A stretch of 5,299 nt of DNA from an uncultured Oscillospiraceae bacterium (GCA_900758315.1 CAAERF010000516.1:1-5299), one strand, 5' to 3'. Numbered from the stretch's first letter, positions 1 through 4,930 are shown. Numbers and translations are program-made. Notes: a model not told the origin generated them from the letters alone.

Positions 1-50
1 AAGACGGCACCGTCAGCTACTACAAAAAGGAGGCCGCGCTTGAATCCTGA
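1..50 (+). CDS. C-terminal tail of an upstream gene (start outside window)
   Basis: Reading from base 3, the sequence encodes DGTVSYYKKEAALES followed by TGA at 48-50. The other two frames are poorer candidates: frame 2 also ends at a TGA at 39-41 region, and frame 1 is the frame of the next gene. The tail overlaps the TTG start of the next gene (40) by 11 bp, and that gene's ribosome binding site lies inside this coding sequence. This arrangement is typical of translationally coupled operon genes. Too little is present to identify the product. Calling it a real gene end is an inference from the overlap and codon pattern. Confidence 0.45.
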   Translation, partial: DGTVSYYKKEAALES

Positions 51-696
51 CGTACTTTTGAACCGCATCCGTTTGGAGCAGCGCGGGCTCATCGACATCC
101 ACAAAAAGCTATACGAGATGGAGCATCTGCTGCCCGTACCTGACCCGATGCAGTTTGCCAAAACTGCCGAGAGCGCGGCACTTCTCAGTGAGAAAAGCAC
201 GGCTCATCTGCGCAACATGTTCTTTTCCGTGTCCAACGAGCCGCCAATCTATTACTATCCCAAGGCAGCCGAAGTACAGGGCATCCGTGTGTGGGCAGAC
301 ACCAACTACTTGCGTGTGCTGCTCCCTGCGCTGCTGCCGGATAAAAAGAAGCGCGATGGCTGTAAGTTTCTTTTGCTGCCGCTTCAGGCGGCACTGGTGC
401 AAAGCGGGCCGCTTCCCCACTTCTCCGACTGCGTGATTTGCGTGGAACATATCTACGACCACAACCTCCCAATCAAGGCGGTCCGGGATTATGACAATTT
501 AGAGTTGAAAGCCGTCATAGATGTCATTGCCACGTTCTGCCTGACAGACGATACCAGGGCGCTGTGCGATTCTTTCCAGACGACCCGGTTTGGATATTCG
601 TCCTCTACCGTGATAACCGTGATGCCAAAAAACTGCTTTTCGGCATGGCTAAACGCCCCCGAAACGGCTGAAAACAGACCTCCACTTTTCCCGTAA
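40..696 (+). CDS. Conserved hypothetical ICE accessory protein (possibly DUF6100-like)
   Basis: This is an intact 218-codon gene. The start is TTG at 40, chosen because an AAAAAGGAGG ribosome binding site (24-33) lies 6 bases upstream. The frame is open to base 1, but no better start is visible. The N-terminal ~60 residues are helix-rich and charged, with a segment of the kind (FAKTAESAALLSEKS) seen in small ICE proteins of Clostridia. From memory it resembles proteins labelled DUF6100, a family with no known function; this is not verified. There is no signal peptide or membrane segment, so it is probably cytoplasmic. Residues 75-175 alternate hydrophobic strands and charged loops, suggesting a globular alpha/beta domain. 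It overlaps the upstream gene and is followed, after 130 bp, by a damaged ICE gene and a VirD4 remnant, so its most likely context is a conjugative-transfer operon. The reading frame has no visible damage. Confidence 0.75.
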   Translation: MNPDVLLNRIRLEQRGLIDIHKKLYEMEHLLPVPDPMQFAKTAESAALLSEKSTAHLRNMFFSVSNEPPIYYYPKAAEVQGIRVWADTNYLRVLLPALLPDKKKRDGCKFLLLPLQAALVQSGPLPHFSDCVICVEHIYDHNLPIKAVRDYDNLELKAVIDVIATFCLTDDTRALCDSFQTTRFGYSSSTVITVMPKNCFSAWLNAPETAENRPPLFP

Positions 697-771
697 AATT
701 CGTAAAAATCAGATACCTGTGCTTGAAAGTGACTTTTCAGCATTGCTGCAAGCCGTTTTATACACAAATCA

Positions 772-953
772 GCGGTAACTTTCGCCGGAGTCAAAGAAGG
801 CACGGTTAAATTCCGAGGTGATTTCTATTTTTTCTGCTTTTCCCGTCCTGCCCGCGCAAGACAGCCTCTATTATGAACTTTTGGCGCTCACTGCCATCTG
901 CGGTGAGTTGCCGTGTGTGTGCTGACCGCCTTACCTCCAGCAAAAGTTACCGC
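772..953. repeat. 19-bp imperfect inverted repeat flanking a lost start codon and a frameshift
   Basis: The reverse complement of 772-790 reads CTCCGGCGAAAGTTACCGC, and 935-953 reads CTCCAGCAAAAGTTACCGC, a 17 of 19 match in inverted orientation. The arms are separated by 144 bp. That interval contains both the likely lost start codon (827) and the frameshift zone (914-921) of the following gene. The match does not extend beyond the 19 bp on either side. Both arms encode S-x-x-S-Y-R when read in the equivalent frame. The origin is unknown; it could be a template-switch scar, a partial inverted duplication, or coincidence. Confidence 0.5.
816..829 (+). promoter_or_regulatory. Orphan ribosome binding site followed by ATT where ATG is expected
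   Basis: GAGGTGA at 815-821 is a good Shine-Dalgarno sequence. Five bases later (827-829) the codon is ATT, exactly where a start would sit. The ATT is in frame with a coding segment (827-913) that matches the expected N-terminus of the downstream ICE gene. A GTG at 818 in the same frame lies inside the ribosome binding site and has none of its own. The simplest reading is an ATG to ATT mutation; initiation at ATT is possible but rare. Confidence 0.5.
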
Positions 954-1943
954 AAAAAAGTCGTAACGAGCCTGACTCACGACAAACTCCTGCGCATTTT
1001 CTCAAAAGATCATCTTCGCGGCTATCGGCTCGGTATCCGTGGCAAACGTCTTTTGAGGGAGCGAGCGCCAGAACGATTTCAATTCTATCTGTCAGGCCAC
1101 ACCGACACCAACTCCATCAAGTCATCCCCTGCCCGCCGTCTGCGGCTGCATCGTATCGCGCAAACCTATGTCACGATGCTGAATGCAGGCGCGATGATTT
1201 ATCGAGATGAAAAGCCGCCTGTATTTGTGCCTGATGGTAGCAGTCTTTGCCGCATTGAAGCCCCTGCTTTTTATGATTCCCGCGAGATGAAAGAGTTGGG
1301 CCTTGAAATGGTAAAGGTTCACGGCTCTCGTATGGTAGGCTCGCTGCTGACCCCATCCCGCACCTTTGCTGTGTTCAACGGCATGGATGCTGTTCTGACC
1401 TTTGACACGCAAATCGAACAGCGGGGAAAAATCATGCTGCAAAATATCCGCTGTACGCGGACTGGCGCAAGTCACACGCCTGATGGTATCCTGCTGTCCG
1501 ATCAGTGGACGGTGATGACTACCCTGCTGGAAGATGCAAAGACCTACAAGAAAGAGCGCTTCCTTTTTGGCGAGGGCTACGAACATTTCTACTTTCTCAC
1601 CAATGACTACCACGGCGAGACGTTGCTGTGGCTGCTTTGTCACCCGGAGATTATCGGGCAGTTAAACGCCATGCTGCTGCAAGAACTTCAGCCGCCTTGC
1701 CGTAATGCCTTCATCGAGAACGACGCTCGTACAGATGCCGGCACGCCAATTCTGTTCTGTTATCTGCCGGATCTGCCGCGTCTATTCCGATTTTTCTCTG
1801 CCTTGGAGCTGCTGCAAATGAAAGGTGCCATCCTCTGCTTTGATTTTCAGGCAGACGCGCTGCGGTCTCTCTGCGGTGACAGGGTCGAGGTGCAGACCAT
1901 CGACTTTGCTGAGTTCGAGAGGAGGTTTCTGACTTCACCATGA
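827..1943 (+). pseudogene. ICE-associated protein with probable winged-helix N-terminus, damaged at its 5' end
   Basis: Most of the protein lies in one long frame from 873 to the TGA at 1941-1943. The ATG at 873 is not a convincing start: it has no ribosome binding site, and its first ~15 residues are out of frame with the natural N-terminus. Frame 2 just upstream encodes MFSAFPVLPAQDSLYYELLA (taking codon 827 as M) and continues to GELP at 911-913, then hits TGA at 923. The downstream frame resumes with DRLTSSKSYRKKVV. The two join if one TG unit were restored, or one base removed, in the TGTGTGTG tract at 914-921. The joined ~40-100 residue region looks like a winged-helix domain, with further conserved stretches such as RRLRLHRIAQTYVTM and the C-terminal FDFQADALRSLCGD. 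From memory, proteins like this precede VirD4 in Clostridial ICEs; their function is unknown. The stop overlaps the next start as ATGA. A sequencing error at the TG tract is the main alternative. Confidence 0.65.
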
Positions 1944-2149
1944 AACGTCCCTCAAAAAGATTACAGATTCTGTTGGCAGTCGCACTGCTGCTCTATGCCT
2001 GCGGCTATGTAACGCAGTTTATCGGCAACTATGCTGTTTGGCAGAAAAACGGCGGTATGCTGGGCGGCACTTCCCCGCCGTTTCCCTCTTTGATGCCGCT
2101 GGCTTGCCTCAAAGGTATTTTGTGGTTTGCCAAACCCGTTTATGAGTAG
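1940..2149 (+). pseudogene. Truncated N-terminus of a VirD4/TraG-type conjugative coupling protein
   Basis: The 69-codon frame begins with ATG overlapping the previous stop (ATGA) and has GAGAGGAGG at 1917-1925. That site is 14 bases upstream, somewhat far, so coupling to the upstream gene is likely. Residues 1-9 are basic (KRPSKR), 10-30 form a membrane helix (ILLAVALLLYACGYVTQFIG), and 44-56 carry the SPPFPSL-PLACLKG motif. In Clostridial ICEs this motif links the first and second membrane helices of VirD4/TraG coupling proteins, the membrane ATPases that feed relaxase-bound DNA into the type IV secretion channel. A full protein is about 550-650 residues with Walker A and B motifs. Here the frame ends soon after that motif (WFAKPVYE, TAG at 2147-2149). 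The second helix, the rest of the protein and the ATPase domain are absent. The recognition rests on remembered family sequences. A free-standing small membrane protein is possible but less likely. Confidence 0.65.
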
Positions 2150-2171
2150 AGCTAAACTTCGCAGAACAGCT

Positions 2172-2753
2172 TTATAAGAAAGCAGACAAATCAAGTAATC
2201 CCCACATACCACTTTGTTGTGCCCAGAAGCAATTCTGCTGTAACGAGGGAGCCAGTTTTTCGTACTGCCCTGCACGAATGAGCGTTTTGCCTACAACGTC
2301 TTTCACAAGGTACTGCCCGCTTTCATCTTGGAGCACGACAAAGCCAAACAGTTCAGGTGCAGGATAGCTGAGTTCGGTGTGTCCGTAATGCAGAATAGGA
2401 CGGTACTCACAAGGAATTACTTCCTCGCCGGTCTCATTAACATACCCCCAGTTACCAGTTCCGTTTTGAACCGCAATCAGTTTATCTGTTGACATTGCGG
2501 CAGCCTGATATACAAAATTGGTAACTAATGTGCCAGCACGGGAGGCTATTGCATATGGTGTGCCTTCATCGGGGTACTATGTCAGACCGCCAGCGTCTTC
2601 GGTTTCATCAACAAGAGTTCCCTTCTGGACAGCTAATAGCTTATCTATTGGGAGATTAGCATGAATACTCTCCGCAGGGCCAGAACTTCCTTCTGTTTCG
2701 TATAGGGTATTGCTGTCTGCATCATAGACATAATAGATTCTGTTTTGCACATT
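2172..2753 (-). pseudogene. WG-repeat protein C-terminal fragment, interrupted by an in-frame amber stop
   Basis: On the minus strand the frame is open from 2753 down to the stop at 2172-2174, apart from one TAG at 2577-2579. The part after the TAG contains a clear WG repeat, NWGYVNETGEEVIPCEYRPI, and a second incomplete one near the end (SGMWGLLDL). The part before the TAG reads RIYYVYDADSNTLYE and later DKLLAVQKGT, which recurs 53 codons on as DKLIAVQNGT. This suggests internally repeated units. WG-repeat proteins are usually secreted or surface-associated and poorly characterised. There is an ATG at 2493-2495 after the TAG, but it has no ribosome binding site and begins within the domain. 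The 5' end is missing: a TGA at 2754-2756 and the integrase fragment lie directly there. It is best read as an inverted, truncated remnant unrelated to the transfer genes. Confidence 0.65.
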
Positions 2754-3215
2754 TCAAAGCCTAAAACGGAAGCTGGCATTCGGACAATCCCGATGCTTGA
2801 TACCGTGAAAGATGCCTTTGAAATGATGCAGGAAGAACAAGTGGAATCCGGACTGGACGATACTGAAATCGATGGAATGACGGGCTTTATCTTTTGTAAC
2901 CGTTATGGTAATGTTCCTAATCCACAGTGTGTAAATCGTGCTATCAAGCGCATCATTGCAGATTACAATGCGGGCGAGGAAGTGGCAGCAAAGAAACAGC
3001 GCCGGGAGGCGGTTTTGCTTCCGGACTTTTCGGCACACCATTTGCGCCATACTTTCTGTACAAGGCTTTGCGAAAAAGAGACCAATTTAAAGGTCATCCA
3101 ATCGGTCATGGGGCATAAAGACATTCAGACAACGATGGACATTTATGCCGAAGCAACCGAAGAAAAAAAGCAGGAATCGTTTGAACGATTGGCTGCAACA
3201 CTGGATGTTTTTTAA
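2745..3215 (+). pseudogene. Tyrosine recombinase (phage/ICE-type integrase), C-terminal catalytic half only
   Basis: The 156 residues from TTG 2745 cover the catalytic domain from the beta-hairpin lysine motif (SKPKTEAGIRTIPM, residues 4-17) to the end. The HxLR motif is at H98/R101, the second histidine at H124 in GHKDIQTT, and the nucleophile tyrosine at Y134 in MDIYAEAT. Family members of the Tn916 type are about 380-410 residues. The arm-binding domain, core-binding domain and the region carrying the first catalytic arginine are therefore missing, and the fragment should be inactive. The TTG lacks a ribosome binding site, and the frame opens only at 2706 after a TAG, so this is a truncated gene, not a short one. 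The C-terminus is natural (ERLAATLDVF, TAA 3213-3215). Downstream lie repeats of the kind expected at the end of an element, which fits an integrase gene sitting next to its att site. Confidence 0.85.
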
Positions 3216-3222
3216 TCAGCGA

Positions 3223-3246
3223 AGAAGTGCTCTACTGAGTACTTCT
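3223..3246 (+). terminator. Hairpin just after the integrase stop
   Basis: AGAAGTGCTC (3223-3232) pairs with GAGTACTTCT (3237-3246) around a TACT loop: ten base pairs including one G-U. It begins 7 bases after the integrase TAA. No T-run follows (the next bases are ATTG), so it would be a weak terminator. It could instead be an mRNA-end stabiliser or part of the recombination site. Confidence 0.4.
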
Positions 3247-3248
3247 AT

Positions 3249-3288
3249 TGACAGCAAAAATTCACTACTGACAGCAAAATGACAGCAA
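3249..3288 (+). repeat. Three TGACAGCAA direct repeats (candidate integrase arm sites)
   Basis: TGACAGCAA occurs at 3249-3257, 3269-3277 and 3280-3288; the first two extend to TGACAGCAAAA. Start-to-start spacings are 20 and 11 bp, about two turns and one turn of the helix. Short same-orientation repeats beside the integrase gene at an element end are typical arm-type binding sites for the N-terminal domain of tyrosine recombinases. The binding role is inferred from position. Confidence 0.55.
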
Positions 3289-3295
3289 TTAGAGA

Positions 3296-3385
3296 GTGAT
3301 TACTGGATAATCACGAAGGGGCACGAATATTTGGAAATCACACAAAACCGTGATAGTAAAGCATCACGAAGCATTGTGAAGTGAT
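3296..3385. repeat. Array of three ATCAC/GTGAT inverted pairs
   Basis: Pair 1 is GTGATTA (3296-3302) and TAATCAC (3308-3314), a perfect 7-bp inverted repeat around CTGGA. Pair 2 is ATCAC (3337-3341) and GTGAT (3350-3354). Pair 3 is ATCAC (3363-3367) and GTGAT (3381-3385). ATCACGAAG also recurs directly at 3310-3318 and 3363-3371. Such a cluster could hold the att core, excisionase sites or operator sites. No duplicate of the core is visible elsewhere in the window, so the crossover point cannot be placed. Confidence 0.45.
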
Positions 3386-3429
3386 TCTAAATATAATCCC
3401 GACGATGAAGCCTATCGACTGGTTTTGTG

Positions 3430-3441
3430 TCGTAGCTACGA
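3430..3441. other. Perfect 12-bp palindrome TCGTAGCTACGA
   Basis: The sequence is a self-complementary 12-mer immediately followed by a TATAAA box (3442-3447). It lies in the gene-free stretch between the integrase end and the terminator. This arrangement suggests a dimeric repressor operator at a promoter, or a symmetric recombination site. No convincing -35 box sits 17 bp upstream of the TATAAA, so the promoter is uncertain. Confidence 0.4.
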
Positions 3442-3526
3442 TATAAAGTTGCAAAAAACAGGCCGTTTTGGGGCAAAATGTACCAATTTATCCCATTTGC
3501 CTGAAAATATCCACAAGCGATTTTGC

Positions 3527-3560
3527 GCGCATCCTGCCGAAAAGCAGGATGCGCTTTTTT
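3527..3560 (+). terminator. Strong rho-independent terminator
   Basis: GCGCATCCTGC (3527-3537) and GCAGGATGCGC (3544-3554) form a perfect 11-bp GC-rich stem around CGAAAA, followed directly by six T (3555-3560). It works on the plus strand only, as there is no matching A-run on the left side. It would stop rightward transcripts coming from the integrase side before the ParM-like leader. Confidence 0.85.
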
Positions 3561-3655
3561 GTTGCAGCGTGAATTTTCACCACTGGCGGTACGGTTTTGA
3601 GAGCCTATCGCCAGTCTTGACAGACAAAACCGCAGCAATTTCCGAAGGAAAATTT

Positions 3656-3690
3656 CGGCGAGGGAGACATATTCTCCCCCGCCGTTTATT
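3656..3690 (+). promoter_or_regulatory. Leader hairpin (attenuator-like) upstream of the ParM-like start
   Basis: CGGCG (3656-3660) pairs with CGCCG (3680-3684) and GGGAG (3662-3666) with CTCCC (3674-3678), with an A-C mismatch between the two helices and a 7-base loop. TTTATTAT follows. The hairpin lies ~47 bp before the ATG at 3732. It resembles an intrinsic terminator in a leader, so it may attenuate expression. No alternative antiterminator pairing was established. Confidence 0.5.
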
Positions 3691-3731
3691 ATAGATTCCC
3701 GAAAGATTTGAAAAGAAAGAAGGTATTTCCC

Positions 3732-3770
3732 ATGAGCATCATTATCGGCATCGACCACGGCTACTACTAT
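3732..3770 (+). pseudogene. First ~13 codons of a ParM/StbA-like actin ATPase, truncated
   Basis: ATG at 3732 has AGAAGG (3718-3723) 8 bases upstream, and the protein begins MSIIIGIDHGYYY. The segment IIIGIDHGYY is the first phosphate-binding strand and turn of ParM-like actin ATPases. These proteins polymerise to segregate plasmids and some ICEs, and they normally run to 300-350 residues. The expected continuation (IKT and the rest of the domain) is absent. From about 3771 the frame reads HIGLVKRHYKS and ends at TAG 3867-3869, 45 codons in all, because it is reading antisense through the neighbouring leftward fragment. The assignment rests on a short but distinctive motif plus a good ribosome binding site and a structured leader. 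It is non-functional as it stands. Confidence 0.6.
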
Positions 3771-3866
3771 CATATTGGGCTCGTCAAAAGACACTACAAA
3801 TCCATTGCGGATAACGTCAATGATGTCTTGCCGTGTCACATCCGAAATTTTATCCATCATAATCAT
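3771..3866 (-). pseudogene. N-terminal fragment resembling an AbiJ-type abortive-infection protein
   Basis: On the minus strand ATG 3866 (or 3860, 3857) begins MDKISDVTRQDIIDVIRNGF and continues VVSFDEPNMI before meeting the antisense of the ParM-like start near 3770. The frame stays open to 3387, but residues beyond ~32 are readthrough of non-coding leader DNA. A start of the form ISxxTRxDIxD followed by a small-residue turn is, from memory, characteristic of the N-terminal domains of AbiJ-like phage-defence proteins, which carry a HEPN ribonuclease domain further on. Only that opening is present. No ribosome binding site precedes the ATG, and it lies 21 bp downstream of the AraC stop on the same strand. 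The 5' flank may therefore also have been rearranged. The family name is tentative. Confidence 0.4.
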
Positions 3867-3887
3867 TAGCAGATAATCTGTCGCGCC

Positions 3888-4751
3888 TTATACTGCCTCA
3901 GTAGGGATCATTTCTTTCCTATACTGCGCCGGTGACTTTCCTATCTCTTTCTTAAACACCCTGCTGAAATACAGCGGGTTCTCATACCCTACGATTTCGG
4001 AAATTTCCTTGATGTTGTAGGTCGTGCGCTCCAACAGGCTTTGGGCGTTGACCATGCGCAGGGAGAGGATGTACTGGGCCGGGGACATACCTGCGTACTG
4101 TTTGAAATTGTGTATAAACCAGTTGGTGCTGATGTGCAGGGATTCCGCATAATCGTCTATGCTGATCTTTGTGTTATAGTTCTCGTTGAAGTAAGCCGCC
4201 GCGCGTTCAATTTGCTCTTGGACGTTGCCGGTGGCTTTTTTCTGTTCATGCTGTTGGCGGTCCACCAACAGCAGAATATCGTTGAACAGCGATGCAATAT
4301 AGTCCTCGTACCCATAGCGGCACAGCTGCAACTCCTGAATGATTTTGCGGAACAACGCCTTGTAATCCGGCAACACACCGCAGTAGAACACATGCTCATC
4401 GAGCGAGATGCCGTGATACTCCAGTATGTTCTTTACATCGCTGCCTGTGAAGTGAATCCAGAAAACTTCCGGGTTATCTTCCAGATAATATACATATTTT
4501 TGGATTTCTTCCGGCTTGTAAAGCACCATATGGCCTGCGCTGACGATTTCTTCCTTGCCGTCAAACCAGAAATGCGTCTTGCCGTTTGCCACATATAAAA
4601 TCTGGTAATCCCTGCGCCCTTTCTGCCAGCAGGTCGGTAGTTTGGGGCGCGTTTTCAGCCGGTAGGTGCCACAGCTGCCCACCACCAACGGCGTGGAGTT
4701 GTCTTTGAAATCTGTACGGGAATTGTTCAGATATCCAGAGTTAATGTACAC
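3888..4751 (-). CDS. AraC-family transcriptional regulator
   Basis: This is an intact 287-codon gene. The start is GTG at 4749-4751, supported by AGGAGGG at 4759-4765 with 7 bases spacing. Residues ~45-105 form the cupin-type ligand pocket (YQILYVANGKTHFWFDG, then SAGHMVLYKPEE) that in this family senses a small molecule, usually a sugar. Residues ~180-282 are the AraC DNA-binding domain with two helix-turn-helices: SIDDYAESLHISTNWF (197-212) and NIKEISEIVGYENPLYFSRV (246-265), ending KKEIGKSPAQYR. The length is normal for the family (280-300) and there is no sign of damage. It is divergent from a beta-galactosidase gene and shares a 186-bp intergenic region with it, so it most likely activates that gene in response to a galactoside or its product. 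No terminator is visible after its stop; an AbiJ-like fragment starts 21 bp on. Confidence 0.93.
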   Translation of the reverse strand: MYINSGYLNNSRTDFKDNSTPLVVGSCGTYRLKTRPKLPTCWQKGRRDYQILYVANGKTHFWFDGKEEIVSAGHMVLYKPEEIQKYVYYLEDNPEVFWIHFTGSDVKNILEYHGISLDEHVFYCGVLPDYKALFRKIIQELQLCRYGYEDYIASLFNDILLLVDRQQHEQKKATGNVQEQIERAAAYFNENYNTKISIDDYAESLHISTNWFIHNFKQYAGMSPAQYILSLRMVNAQSLLERTTYNIKEISEIVGYENPLYFSRVFKKEIGKSPAQYRKEMIPTEAV

Positions 4752-4767
4752 AAAAATTCCCTCCTGT

Positions 4768-4850
4768 TTTTGTGAATATTGCGAGGTGCTTCGTCCATTT
4801 TACCTTCACTTTACAAAAAGCCATTGATTTTGTGCATATTTAGTGCAATA
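4768..4850. promoter_or_regulatory. Repeated motifs in the divergent intergenic region (candidate AraC-family operators)
   Basis: TTTTGTGAATATT (4768-4780) and TTTTGTGCATATT (4828-4840) match in 12 of 13 positions, 60 bp apart, in the same orientation. Within the second copy GTGCA (4832-4836) recurs at 4843-4847, an 11-bp period. AraC-type proteins bind same-orientation half-sites about one or two helical turns apart, which fits this pattern. The proximal copy sits just upstream of the regulator's own ribosome binding site, which would allow autoregulation. The assignment is by position and pattern only. Confidence 0.45.
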
Positions 4851-4880
4851 CCGTTTATGTTTTATTGTATATGGAAATTG

Positions 4881-4886
4881 TATAAT
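4881..4886 (+). promoter_or_regulatory. -10 box TATAAT of the beta-galactosidase promoter
   Basis: A consensus TATAAT lies 52 bp before the lacZ-type start. The region 17 bp upstream (4858-4863, TGTTTT) is a poor -35 box, as expected for a promoter that depends on an activator such as the divergent AraC-type protein. The candidate operator pair at 4828-4850 lies 30-50 bp further upstream of the -10, a plausible activating position. Confidence 0.55.
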
Positions 4887-4924
4887 AATTTCAGACGAAA
4901 CGCAAGCAGAACTGTATAAATCAC

Positions 4925-4930
4925 AGGAGG
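4925..4930 (+). promoter_or_regulatory. Ribosome binding site AGGAGG that decides the beta-galactosidase start
   Basis: Two ATG codons follow this site: 4934 in one frame and 4938 in another. The spacing is 3 bases to the first and 7 to the second. Only the frame from 4938 encodes a recognisable protein, and its spacing is optimal. Confidence 0.8.

Larger units (their letters stand above)
3216..3731. other. Gene-free, structure-rich segment: probable mobile-element end plus parM-like leader
   Basis: No convincing gene lies between the integrase stop and the ParM-like start. An 89-codon plus-strand frame (3425-3694) runs straight through a strong terminator and lacks a ribosome binding site. 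The segment contains the hairpin at 3223, the direct and inverted repeats, the palindrome at 3430, a bulged hairpin (GGCAAAATG 3472-3480 with CATTTGCC 3494-3501), the terminator at 3527, a TTGACA box at 3617-3622 without a good -10, and the leader hairpin at 3656. The left half fits an element terminus; the right half fits the untranslated leader of a rightward gene. Confidence 0.5.

Noticed and set aside
721..753. GCTTG...CAAGC hairpin in the spacer after the 218-codon gene
   Set aside because: The 5-bp outer arms and weak inner pairing are too short, with no T-run; not supportable as a terminator.
489..803. Minus-strand 104-codon frame antisense to the end of the 218-codon gene
   Set aside because: No ribosome binding site or recognisable domain; most of it is the antisense of a convincing gene.
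873..926. ATG at 873 as the true start of the 356-codon ICE protein
   Set aside because: It has no ribosome binding site, and the overlapping frame 2 carries the natural-looking N-terminus (DSLYYELLALTAICGELP), so the residues from 873 to ~914 are out of frame.
3216..3420. CRISPR array
   Set aside because: The repeats are 5-9 bp, in mixed orientation and irregularly spaced; there are no 25-35 bp repeats and no cas genes.
3617..3645. Promoter at TTGACA 3617-3622 for the ParM-like gene
   Set aside because: No acceptable -10 box lies 15-19 bp downstream, so it is not listed as a feature.
3425..3694. Plus-strand 89-codon frame in the gene-free segment
   Set aside because: It runs through the perfect 11-bp terminator stem and the leader hairpin, and lacks a ribosome binding site.
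3387..3866. The full 159-codon minus-strand frame as one protein
   Set aside because: Only the first ~32 residues look like a gene; the rest is the antisense of the ParM-like start, its leader and the terminator.
4041..4598. Plus-strand 185-codon frame opposite the AraC gene
   Set aside because: It is the antisense shadow of an unmistakable AraC-family coding sequence.
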